Below are positions 6,167 to 13,946 of a stretch of DNA of 32,611 nucleotides, in pieces. This stretch comes from Acholeplasmataceae bacterium (GTDB lineage Bacteria > Bacillota_I > Bacilli_A > Acholeplasmatales > Acholeplasmataceae), in assembly GCA_023230825.1 (NCBI GenBank), contig JALNWO010000005.1:1-32611 (forward strand), given 5' to 3'. The notes beneath the pieces are model-generated. The model saw only the letters and a program-made list of their open reading frames with translations. It made no database searches and had not been told where the DNA came from. The first letter of the stretch is position 1. Each line of letters opens with the position of its first letter. A program made the translations under genes and the position numbers.

Positions 6167-8174
6167 GTACTCACCACAAGAAGCTGCTAAGAAATGGACT
6201 AAGATATCTACTTATGATAATAATATGCTTGCTGCTTGGCAGAAAGAATGTATGTCAAATAGAATGTTCTATGAAGGTGAACAATATTCGCCTGAAGAGA
6301 AAGAGATACTTGCTGCACGTGGACAATATGATATCGTAATTAATAAGATACGTAAAGCAATTAAAGGTATGGTAGGTCTTGTATCATCTTCTATACCTAA
6401 ATATAAGTTAGTTGCTATAGGTGATCATGATGATAAGAAAGCAGCATTAGGTAATAAGATACTTGACTGGTGCTGGGAGAACTCTGGTGGACTATACACA
6501 TATGCTTCTGCTGTTAAATCAGCATTGATAGACAATATGTCATATCTACATGTTATCCTATCAAAAAACAATAGAGTAAAATTTGTTAAATTAGGGTTCG
6601 ATGAAGTACTTGTAGATCCTCAATCAAGACATCCTCTATTCGATGATGCTGAAATGATTATAATAAGAAAGTATGTTCCTATTAGCTATGTTAAACAAGT
6701 GTATGGCATTGATGATCTCGTATCTGAGATACCTAATTCATTCTATGCTGAACCTGTAGCGAACAGAGGAGATAATTTCTTGCATAAAGTATTTGATTCA
6801 ACAAGACAGTATGTAAACTTGTACGAATGTTACTCAAAGACTATAGATGGTATAATGAAAGAAACTCTAATAGGGTATCAACATGCTTTTAAAGAGATGT
6901 TACCTCAACATATTACTGAGTATCCTATCATACCTATATATGTCGAAGGATATGATAATCCTTATAAACGTGGTGAAGTACATTTCTTAAAGACTATCCA
7001 GAAGTTTATTAATAAAACATATGGTGTAACTATACTAAATGCTCAACTTATGAGTAATCCTAAGATGATCTTTAGAAGTATTGACATACCACGTGGAAAT
7101 ATTGATGAGTTCTTAGAGAATCTTAATACTCCTGGCTCAGCAACCATCTTAGAAGGTGAAGCTCAACCTCCATTTATTATCAATGGACAACCTCTTAACA
7201 ACGCATTCTTTAGTCTTTATGCTGATGCTAAACAAGAGTTTGAATGGTTGACTATACCTAACCAGATACTTGGGTATGGTGATATACAAAGAGAAGGGAA
7301 GAGTGATCTATTAGATATCAAAGAAGGTGCTATTGAATCACTCAAAGAGTTTATCATGGTAATGGAATTAGCATGCTCAAGGTTAGGTTTTGTCATGCTG
7401 CAATATGTTCAATCATATATCGATAAAGAAACTGTTATTAATATTACTGATAATGCTGGTAGAGTGGAATCAGTAACACTTAATAAGAAGGAGGGTTTAG
7501 ATCCAGATAATGAAGAATCAGTTAGACAATGGATACAACAACAGGAACAACAAGAGGTACCTGATAGTGAAATTGAAGCTAAGCTTACACAAGCTATAGA
7601 AGATGGTGAATATGTTAAAGAGTTAACATACATAATGAATGAAACAGACTTTACTAACTTTGATGTCAGAGTGGTTGCTGGCTCATACTCACCTACATAT
7701 CAAATGGCAATGCTTAGATTAATGATGGAATTAGCTCAAATAGGAGCTGTTGATCCAAGTGTAGTATTAGAACATGCCCCAGTAGAAGATCGTCAGAAAT
7801 TGATGCAACGTTTTGATACTATCAACCAACTTAATAGTGAACTCAATGATAGAGAAGAAGAAATTGCATTACTACATAAAGAACTTGAACGTGTGCAGAT
7901 GCAATTGTCTGATCAACGTGTTACTAATATCACAGATAAAGCTGATCTCAAGATGCAGAAATTACTTAATGATGCTAAGATTAAAACTATGAGATCCAAG
8001 TTCCAAGATCAACTCATGACTAAAGAGAAGATGATAGAACTTGAAAAGATTATTAACAATATGATTCTTGAAGCTAAACATGACATAATGAAACAAAGAC
8101 TTAAAGCTGAACGTGTCATGATGGAACGTGAAGAATCAATAGAAGACAAAATGATAAGAACAATATTTGAATAG
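6153..8174 (+). CDS. Portal protein (P22-type)
   Basis: 673 aa. The portal is the dodecameric channel at one capsid vertex through which DNA enters and leaves. Residues 38-75 (Y-E-G-E-Q-Y, then A-A-R-G-Q-Y-D-I-V-I-N-K-I) match the start of P22-like portals (Y-x-G-x-Q-W, later x-x-N-x-I). The middle section has the expected order: a G-Y-x-N-P-Y-K-R-G-E stretch, a helix with Q-K-F-I-N-K, an N-x-P-x-x-I-L-G motif, and a long helix near 395-430. Residues about 555-660 are an almost continuous charged coiled coil with many E, K, Q and M, probably a crown/barrel extension. Position after the terminase and ahead of scaffold and capsid genes agrees. The start overlaps the previous gene behind a GAGGG site. 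Confidence 0.88.
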   Translation: MEIIKYSPQEAAKKWTKISTYDNNMLAAWQKECMSNRMFYEGEQYSPEEKEILAARGQYDIVINKIRKAIKGMVGLVSSSIPKYKLVAIGDHDDKKAALGNKILDWCWENSGGLYTYASAVKSALIDNMSYLHVILSKNNRVKFVKLGFDEVLVDPQSRHPLFDDAEMIIIRKYVPISYVKQVYGIDDLVSEIPNSFYAEPVANRGDNFLHKVFDSTRQYVNLYECYSKTIDGIMKETLIGYQHAFKEMLPQHITEYPIIPIYVEGYDNPYKRGEVHFLKTIQKFINKTYGVTILNAQLMSNPKMIFRSIDIPRGNIDEFLENLNTPGSATILEGEAQPPFIINGQPLNNAFFSLYADAKQEFEWLTIPNQILGYGDIQREGKSDLLDIKEGAIESLKEFIMVMELACSRLGFVMLQYVQSYIDKETVINITDNAGRVESVTLNKKEGLDPDNEESVRQWIQQQEQQEVPDSEIEAKLTQAIEDGEYVKELTYIMNETDFTNFDVRVVAGSYSPTYQMAMLRLMMELAQIGAVDPSVVLEHAPVEDRQKLMQRFDTINQLNSELNDREEEIALLHKELERVQMQLSDQRVTNITDKADLKMQKLLNDAKIKTMRSKFQDQLMTKEKMIELEKIINNMILEAKHDIMKQRLKAERVMMEREESIEDKMIRTIFE

Positions 8175-8182
8175 GAGATATA

Positions 8183-8467
8183 ATGAATAATGTATATAAA
8201 CTGTTTGCACTCATCATGGAAAACTTAGGGCAGGTAGCAGGGAAAATAGATGGGCTATACAGCTTGCAAAGCAATATTAATACTCTTGGTGGTCAGCTTT
8301 CAGATTTTAAACAAGATATGGGAACTGCACTATCATCGATTAATGAGGCTCTTAATAATCTTGCAGACTTGCCTGATGCCGTTGTAAATATTAACACCGA
8401 ACTTACAACTATTGAAAACAGACTTGATGCACTTGAAGGTGGTGCAGAACCACCAATTGAATCATAA
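8183..8467 (+). CDS. Small coiled-coil protein between portal and scaffold
   Basis: 94 aa, not recognised. Residues 10-80 give a heptad-like pattern of I, L and V, including repeated I-N-T and L-x-x-L-x-x-L spacing, consistent with a trimeric or dimeric coiled coil. The C-terminus (EGGAEPPIES) is short and flexible. GGAGATATA precedes the start closely, and the gene lies eight bases after the portal. Small coiled-coil proteins at this place can be capsid accessory proteins or trimerisation parts of head fibres, but nothing in the sequence decides this. Confidence 0.65.
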   Translation: MNNVYKLFALIMENLGQVAGKIDGLYSLQSNINTLGGQLSDFKQDMGTALSSINEALNNLADLPDAVVNINTELTTIENRLDALEGGAEPPIES

Positions 8468-8478
8468 TTATTAATATG

Positions 8479-8484
8479 AAGGAG
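8479..8484 (+). promoter_or_regulatory. Ribosome binding site that sets the scaffold gene start
   Basis: AAGGAG is one base from an ATG at 8486 but seven bases from the in-frame ATG at 8492. Only the second spacing is workable, so translation should begin at 8492. Confidence 0.75.
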
Positions 8485-8491
8485 AATGAGA

Positions 8492-9253
8492 ATGATAGAC
8501 CTTAAGAACCAAAGAGGAGCAGATTTTAGAATAGGTGATGTAACTACATCACGAGCAAATTTTACAAGGGATGTACAAGAACAGATTGTAAGTAATTACT
8601 TAGATCCGTTCGGATACAACCATCAAGGAAGAGCAAGAGAATTATATAGTAGTCGTGCGGGGAATGATAGACCACAAGATACTACTCAATCTAACAGTAA
8701 TGCTGTAACTGTTAATCGCTCAGAACTTGAACGCCTACAAAACATGGAGAGACTGATTCAATCAGGTCAGTATAATCCAGGTGGAACGAGTCCGCAATCA
8801 TATAATGAACGAGTACAGCAAGCTCCTGCACAGGTAGCGGCACCACAAAGTGCAGTAGCAGATACAATCGACCAGAACGAAGACCCAATTGAAAAACTTA
8901 TGCGTGAATTTAATCAATCTCAAAATCAAACACCTGCACCACAACCTGGTCAGGATCTTGGCTATCAGAATGAACAACCTTCGCAACCTCAAAAGTCAGG
9001 CTATCAACAAGCCGTAGAGAAAGAAGCCCTGTTAAAAGGGTATAATCCTAATGAAGTAGCCGAATTCGTAAGGAGTATATCTCCAAGTGAGTTCGTCATG
9101 CTTTATGAATCTTATAAACAAAGTAGTCAACAACCACAACAACCACCACAGCAGAGGAGACCTTCACCAAATATAGCTGAAGCACCATCTCCTTCTGCTG
9201 TGTCAACACACTATAACATGCCACGAGGGAGGCAACAACATCCCTTCTTTTAA
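8492..9253 (+). CDS. Scaffold-like / capsid assembly protein
   Basis: 253 aa. Low-complexity, highly hydrophilic protein immediately upstream of the probable capsid gene, where scaffolding proteins lie. The middle (65-165) and C-terminal part (about 210-250) are rich in Q, P, S and N, including repeated Q-P-Q-Q-P-P-Q-Q and R-R stretches, and are probably disordered. Two more ordered pieces are visible, around 1-45 and a helical segment near 175-205 (N-E-V-A-E-F-V-R-S-I-S-P-S-E-F). The basic C-terminal end (P-R-G-R-Q-Q-H-P-F-F) would suit capsid binding, as in known scaffolds whose C-termini contact the coat. Function is assigned by composition and position; an internal head protein is the main alternative. 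Confidence 0.6.
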   Translation: MIDLKNQRGADFRIGDVTTSRANFTRDVQEQIVSNYLDPFGYNHQGRARELYSSRAGNDRPQDTTQSNSNAVTVNRSELERLQNMERLIQSGQYNPGGTSPQSYNERVQQAPAQVAAPQSAVADTIDQNEDPIEKLMREFNQSQNQTPAPQPGQDLGYQNEQPSQPQKSGYQQAVEKEALLKGYNPNEVAEFVRSISPSEFVMLYESYKQSSQQPQQPPQQRRPSPNIAEAPSPSAVSTHYNMPRGRQQHPFF

Positions 9254-9275
9254 TAAATCATACAAGGAGATATAA

Positions 9276-11198
9276 ATGGCAAATAATAACATACATTGGA
9301 AAGGTGGGTCGTTTGATCAGAACTATCAAGCGAAGACATATAATCCCGCCTCATATTCAACTCAGCTCGTCTCAGGCGATCTGTTTAACGATACTATACA
9401 AGGTAAGTCAGACAAGTATCAAATAGATCTGTTAGGGTCTATGATGACTTGGAACGTCAGTGCTACCCCACTACTCACATTGCTATATAACATGGCAACA
9501 GAAAGTGCTCCGCCTCCTGTAATAACTTGGGCAGATGAGTACAAAGGTGAATCATGGTTCGATATTAAACTTGATAACGTACGCTTAATGGATACTCATG
9601 CAACTGCATCTGGTGGCACTACATTCGCTCTACCTGGTTCAGGATATGGCTCATCAGTAACAAAAAAGATGCACGCTGTAACAAGCTCTGACTATGTAGG
9701 TGGACGTTTTGAGTTTAAAGCAGGAGTACTTAGTAATAACAATGTTGTTCTTGCTGAGGTTGATAATGCTGAACTTATTAACGTTGCAGTAAAAGATAGT
9801 GATGGATATTACAAGATAATCATTCCTGAATCAACAAGTTATCAAGGTAAAGCATACGAGATATATAATTCTATTCGTCAATATGTAATGAATCTCGGAT
9901 ATACTAATGCAGTAGAAACTGCAACACTCTTTACTTTTGATGCTTCATCTACTTCAAGTCCTGTGTATTTTGCATGGGATGAAGTTCACTTTGCTAAAAT
10001 AGAAAAGAAATCAGTTGAAACAGCATCATTCCACGAAGTACTTATGAGACTTGAAAAGGTTGATTATGCTACAATTGACAATGTTGCATCTGTTGTCTTA
10101 ACATTAAACCCTGCTATGAGTAACGAGTCATTATCAAGCTATACTCACATGCTAACCTTTATTGCTGACGATGATCAAGTGTTACAAGAAGAATCTGATA
10201 CTGCAGGTGAAGTTACTGCAGGGGGAGCGTTTGGTGGCATGATATCACGTCCATCTCGTATGATGCAGATTGGACAGAATACTGTGGCGCCACAAGGTAT
10301 TCCTGAAGGTGATATCTTTAGACCAAGTGGAAACATTACAACAAGTCGTGAATCACGTCATAATCTATCTCAAATCTTTGCAAGTCCTAAGTATGGTATC
10401 ACTGGTACTCATGCTGCATCTAAGTTTAGATTCGGAGATGATTTCGCTAATACACGTGCATTCTATCTTGAAGAGTATAAGAAAAGTAAAGTAGCTGCAT
10501 ACTTAACTGGTGTTAAAGGTGAAACATTTGCTGTTAATAATCTTAACACAATAGCAAGTAATCAACCTGTACGTACACTTGGTGGTATGCTTGACTATGC
10601 TTTATTCCCTATTACATACATGAAGAAACCATTTGAGAACTTGAGAAATAGAAGTGGGTTTGATGATGACGTATCATCTGTTAAGGTAGCATTAAAGCTT
10701 GGTGATTGGTTCGATAGTTTAGCAGATTCTCTATTTGCATTTAGAAGCAATGGATCAGAGAACTTAACTCTATTAGCATCACGTAAGTTTCTTGGTAAGC
10801 TTGATCTCTATGTTAGATCAGTAATGAATGATCCATTTCTTGGTGGTAGAGTAATGATACAAAAACCATCTCAGATTACATATGGTCTTGAGATATATAC
10901 TTTCCAAACATCCAAAGGACATAAGATAACATTTGTCCATGAACCTGCATTAGATTATATGGTACAGTTCCCTGTAGCATATCATATCTTTGGTAGAGGT
11001 CATGTAGATGCTAAAGATATACTCTTGTCAATTGATACTGCAAACATTAAACAAGTAATCTGTCGTCCAGATAAGCTTGAAGGTGGTATCCAAGATATTG
11101 GTCAAGACGCATTCCTTGAAGCTATGAGAGGCGAATCATCTTTCTTGCTTCGTAACCCTAAGAATCACGCTGTAGTCTGGGCACCAGATGAGGCTTAA
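9276..11198 (+). CDS. Probable major capsid protein
   Basis: 640 aa, larger than many HK97-fold coat proteins. It follows the scaffold-like gene with a strong AAGGAG site seven bases upstream of the ATG, as expected for the most abundant product, and is followed closely by a GC hairpin. The N-terminal 35 residues resemble a flexible arm. The middle contains alternating helix and strand segments with many aromatic and glycine residues, and the C-terminal 25 residues (S-S-F-L-L-R-N-P-K-N-H-A-V-V-W-A-P) resemble the end of other capsid proteins. The stretch 290-340 is acidic and then glycine/serine-rich, possibly an inserted surface loop. No search was possible, so the fold is not shown. Position and length are the main support. 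Confidence 0.75.
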   Translation: MANNNIHWKGGSFDQNYQAKTYNPASYSTQLVSGDLFNDTIQGKSDKYQIDLLGSMMTWNVSATPLLTLLYNMATESAPPPVITWADEYKGESWFDIKLDNVRLMDTHATASGGTTFALPGSGYGSSVTKKMHAVTSSDYVGGRFEFKAGVLSNNNVVLAEVDNAELINVAVKDSDGYYKIIIPESTSYQGKAYEIYNSIRQYVMNLGYTNAVETATLFTFDASSTSSPVYFAWDEVHFAKIEKKSVETASFHEVLMRLEKVDYATIDNVASVVLTLNPAMSNESLSSYTHMLTFIADDDQVLQEESDTAGEVTAGGAFGGMISRPSRMMQIGQNTVAPQGIPEGDIFRPSGNITTSRESRHNLSQIFASPKYGITGTHAASKFRFGDDFANTRAFYLEEYKKSKVAAYLTGVKGETFAVNNLNTIASNQPVRTLGGMLDYALFPITYMKKPFENLRNRSGFDDDVSSVKVALKLGDWFDSLADSLFAFRSNGSENLTLLASRKFLGKLDLYVRSVMNDPFLGGRVMIQKPSQITYGLEIYTFQTSKGHKITFVHEPALDYMVQFPVAYHIFGRGHVDAKDILLSIDTANIKQVICRPDKLEGGIQDIGQDAFLEAMRGESSFLLRNPKNHAVVWAPDEA

Positions 11199-11210
11199 CC
11201 CAACAACTCA

Positions 11211-11228
11211 GAGGGGCGTAAGCCCCTC
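11211..11228 (+). terminator. Hairpin after the capsid gene, terminator-like
   Basis: A seven-base perfect stem (GAGGGGC / GCCCCTC) closes a four-base GTAA loop. It begins 12 bases after the capsid stop. Only ATCTTT follows, so the U-tract is poor. It may be a partial terminator, an RNA-processing or stability element, or a transcription attenuator before the connector genes. The next ribosome site follows nine bases later. Confidence 0.6.
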
Positions 11229-11245
11229 ATCTTTAAGGAGGAACA

Positions 11246-11608
11246 ATGATTAAAGAACCATTAACATTCTATCTAACAGCACCAGAAGTATCACGATATG
11301 ATTTAAGCTTGCCTAATGGTAAGAGACTTATATTCAATCAATCTACTCAGTATAAAACAGAAGATAAAGAAGAGCAAGACTTTCTATCTCAACAGAAGTA
11401 TATTGGTGTAAAGAGAATGAATGATAAAGAGTTTAGACAATGGGCAACATTACAATTTGATTCAATCCCTACCATATACAATAGAAGTATTCAATCAAAA
11501 GAGGATATAGAAGAACATCTCTGGACCTCAGAATCAGAAGACTATGCTATTAACAAGTTAAAGGAATCAGGATATACTGTATTCAAAAGGAACTACAAAA
11601 AGAAATGA
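11246..11608 (+). CDS. Small connector-region protein
   Basis: 120 aa, not recognised. It is the first gene after the capsid hairpin with a strong AAGGAGG site seven bases upstream. The N-terminal third looks beta-rich (FYLTAPEVSRYDLSLP), while residues 45-110 look helical and charged, ending in a basic K-R-N-Y-K-K-K. Such short proteins after the capsid gene are commonly head completion, decoration or connector proteins. It is coupled to the next gene by an ATGA overlap, so it belongs to a block of five genes leading to the tail nozzle gene. Confidence 0.6.
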   Translation: MIKEPLTFYLTAPEVSRYDLSLPNGKRLIFNQSTQYKTEDKEEQDFLSQQKYIGVKRMNDKEFRQWATLQFDSIPTIYNRSIQSKEDIEEHLWTSESEDYAINKLKESGYTVFKRNYKKK

Positions 11609-12204
11609 GAGCATATATCTCGTTAGTATATAATAATGAAATCAATAGATTACACAGCTTCCAATTACGTGAAGGAGTAGAAGATCTCGAGGTAAATCTC
11701 ATAGACGCTCAAAATAACGTCATAGAGACACGAACACTTAGTGAGGAGGGTTTAGATATACTTAACAGATTATACCCTTGTATTCTTGATATTTCAGCCT
11801 CTAAAAGGTATGTTGAGCCATGTAATGTATTAAACATTACTACAAGAGGTACAGCTATGTTATTTTCTAAGTCGTTCGTGGTAGGTGAGATACCAGAAGG
11901 AACTCCACGTGTACTTAGTTCATGCTGGGAACCTATTATATCTGATGGGAGATTGTCAACTATTGTTTCAATGCACAATATTGTGAGAACTACAGAAGAA
12001 GATGTTGTGCTGTATGTGAAACTAACATTAGATAATTATGTAGACCCTTTTATTTATAAGTTTAACGTTGAACAAGATAGGTTTAATTTCTTATTAACAT
12101 CTGTAGGAATAGCATCTAAATTCGCTAAGTTAGACTTCTACTGTGATAAGATGATAGAGATACATGAATCAGTATTCCATACAATTAAAGAAGGTGTAAT
12201 ATGA
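11605..12204 (+). CDS. Connector/ring candidate 1
   Basis: 199 aa, not recognised. It begins by ATGA overlap with the previous gene and ends by ATGA overlap with the next. The predicted layout is beta-rich from about 1 to 150 (strand pattern I-S-L-V-Y, L-E-V-N-L-I, V-V-L-Y-V-K-L-T-L) with a helical end. Length, order and coupling resemble the small adaptor or ring proteins that stack between portal and nozzle in short-tailed phages, but no diagnostic motif was found. Confidence 0.6.
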   Translation: MRAYISLVYNNEINRLHSFQLREGVEDLEVNLIDAQNNVIETRTLSEEGLDILNRLYPCILDISASKRYVEPCNVLNITTRGTAMLFSKSFVVGEIPEGTPRVLSSCWEPIISDGRLSTIVSMHNIVRTTEEDVVLYVKLTLDNYVDPFIYKFNVEQDRFNFLLTSVGIASKFAKLDFYCDKMIEIHESVFHTIKEGVI

Positions 12205-12893
12205 CTATTGATGATTTGATTCAAGAGTTTCCTGTACTTGAAGAATATTCTAATCCAAAGAAACTTGAAATGATAAACGAAGCATACTGGTATGTTGCTA
12301 ATAAACTTGTACTGTATCCTATTGTTGTATCACTAAAATTTAATGAACTTGTATCTATTAATCTTCTTAACACAGAGTTTGTATCAGAAGATGTTGAATA
12401 TGTTACAGAGAGAGATGACCAGAGGTATGAATTAAAATCTATTATGTTTAAGGAAATAACAGCAGTACATAGTGCAGAACATTGGGATACTCATCCTGTC
12501 CATTTTAGAAATAGTGAAGATGTAATAAAAACAATAAATTATTTAATAAAGTTACAAGAACCAACAGGAAAGAGTTATTTAGATGGTGAAGTCGTATATG
12601 CAGAGGGTATTATTAATGTACTTGGTTATGCTTATCCATATCTTTGTACAAGTGGGAATTATAATTTTAAAGAGTATAATGAAATTAAAGAGAAACATTT
12701 TACTCCAGGATTAGTATATCCTCTTATTGCTATGATGCATGCAATCCATTATCGTAATAGATTAGAACCTAATATGGAATCAATGTATGAGTCATTAGCA
12801 ATTAAGTATATTAAACTATATAATGATAACGTGAATAAGCCTAAGCTGAGTTTATTCACAAGTTTAAAGTCAGGAGCTACATATGAACTTTAG
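12201..12893 (+). CDS. Connector/ring candidate 2, possible head-tail adaptor
   Basis: 230 aa. Mostly helical at both ends: an N-terminal helix pair (D-D-L-I-Q-E-F-P-V-L-E-E-Y, then K-K-L-E-M-I-N-E-A-Y-W-Y-V-A-N-K-L) and a C-terminal helix pair around 175-215 (Y-P-L-I-A-M-M-H-A-I-H-Y). The middle (50-165) is mixed. Helical adaptors of this kind dock under the portal in podoviruses (P22 gp4, T7 gp11-like), and the gene position agrees. Both ends overlap neighbouring genes, so it is translated with them. The family is not shown by any specific motif. Confidence 0.6.
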   Translation: MTIDDLIQEFPVLEEYSNPKKLEMINEAYWYVANKLVLYPIVVSLKFNELVSINLLNTEFVSEDVEYVTERDDQRYELKSIMFKEITAVHSAEHWDTHPVHFRNSEDVIKTINYLIKLQEPTGKSYLDGEVVYAEGIINVLGYAYPYLCTSGNYNFKEYNEIKEKHFTPGLVYPLIAMMHAIHYRNRLEPNMESMYESLAIKYIKLYNDNVNKPKLSLFTSLKSGATYEL

Positions 12894-13482
12894 TTCTGTT
12901 AGTTTATACAATCAGTATGAAGAAGAATTACGTTTAGCATTGCCTAAATATTGCTATAGAGGCTACACTACATCATGGTTTAACATTGAGACACCCTGTA
13001 TCTTTATAGGCAAAGCATTAACCATATTTGAGCTTAATACAGATAGTCAAGAACATCTATTTGAATCAGATGTTGAACAAGTAATAAACTTTGATGATGA
13101 AATCAATTGGCAAGCATTCATTGGAGTCCCTCTGATTAATATACAGATAGATCTTCAAGAGAAGATTAACACTGAGTATGAAAGTGCTGAGAGTTACTTT
13201 AGTGATAAAAAAAGCTTGACATTAATAGATAAATTTCCTATATTAACTCCAGGAGTATATAAGATGAATGTTATTAAAGATCTAAAAGAACATGAACCAA
13301 CTAAGCTAATGAAGAGTATATCTCAGTTATTATACTTATTAGCATTACAAGATGTTAGTTCAGTATATTCATTGATAGAAGCTATCAGCGTAGAAGCTAA
13401 TAACTTATTAGCTGAGTCAAGACAGATAACTCCTCGTTTCGATATAAGACATAATCATAAGATAAAGGCATTTCAATTATGA
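12883..13482 (+). CDS. Connector/ring candidate 3
   Basis: 199 aa, not recognised. The first 100 residues are mixed strands and helices with many aromatic residues; residues 140-175 form a hydrophobic helix pair (L-L-Y-L-L-A-L-Q-D-V-S-S-V-Y) that could pack in a ring oligomer. It overlaps the previous gene by 11 bases and the next by ATGA. The hydrophobic stretches are interrupted by polar residues, so a membrane protein is unlikely. Role inferred from position alone. Confidence 0.6.
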   Translation: MNFSSVSLYNQYEEELRLALPKYCYRGYTTSWFNIETPCIFIGKALTIFELNTDSQEHLFESDVEQVINFDDEINWQAFIGVPLINIQIDLQEKINTEYESAESYFSDKKSLTLIDKFPILTPGVYKMNVIKDLKEHEPTKLMKSISQLLYLLALQDVSSVYSLIEAISVEANNLLAESRQITPRFDIRHNHKIKAFQL

Positions 13483-13946
13483 GCACTATACATCAGTATC
13501 GTCAATTACCATATTCACCTGTATATGCACTACCGTTAGTACAAGACTTATTAGTAAAGATGAATAGATGTAAATATATTGAATCTCCAGTATGTACCAC
13601 TTTAAGCGTATTAACTCTTAATGTACCATATCTCTTAACTAATCAGAAATACTATGCTTGGCAGAATGAAGATATAAAGATTGAGAATGGTAAATTAATC
13701 TGTGATAAACAGGTTCAGTATGGACATATAACAAGTAAACAAGAAGAAGGTATTGCTCCTGCGTGGACACAAGATAATCACGTATTAGATATACTTAATT
13801 ACTCATTCTATATAATGGATAAGAACCCAAGTATATCTCATGCGTGTCTTCAAGCATTAGCATTACTCTCAAGAATATACAAAGAAGATGGTGCCCCTGA
13901 TACAATGGCACCAAGAGATAAGAGGATTAAGCCATATGTTATATAA
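13479..13946 (+). CDS. Connector/ring candidate 4
   Basis: 155 aa, not recognised. Begins by ATGA overlap and ends inside the start of the large nozzle-like gene. The N-terminal half is beta-like with several proline-bounded strands; the section about 95-130 is helical (I-L-N-Y-S-F-Y-I, then A-C-L-Q-A-L-A-L-L-S-R-I). A basic C-terminal end (P-R-D-K-R-I-K-P-Y-V-I) follows. Being last before the nozzle, it may be the protein that joins the connector to the tail, but this is inference. Confidence 0.6.
   Translation: MSTIHQYRQLPYSPVYALPLVQDLLVKMNRCKYIESPVCTTLSVLTLNVPYLLTNQKYYAWQNEDIKIENGKLICDKQVQYGHITSKQEEGIAPAWTQDNHVLDILNYSFYIMDKNPSISHACLQALALLSRIYKEDGAPDTMAPRDKRIKPYVI

Noticed and set aside
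8798..8992. Reverse-strand open frame in the scaffold gene
   Set aside because: Produced by the Q/P-rich low-complexity codons of the + strand gene read backwards.
13888..13935. Upstream start for the nozzle-like gene
   Set aside because: It has no spaced ribosome site and would add 16 residues inside the preceding gene; 13936 is better supported.
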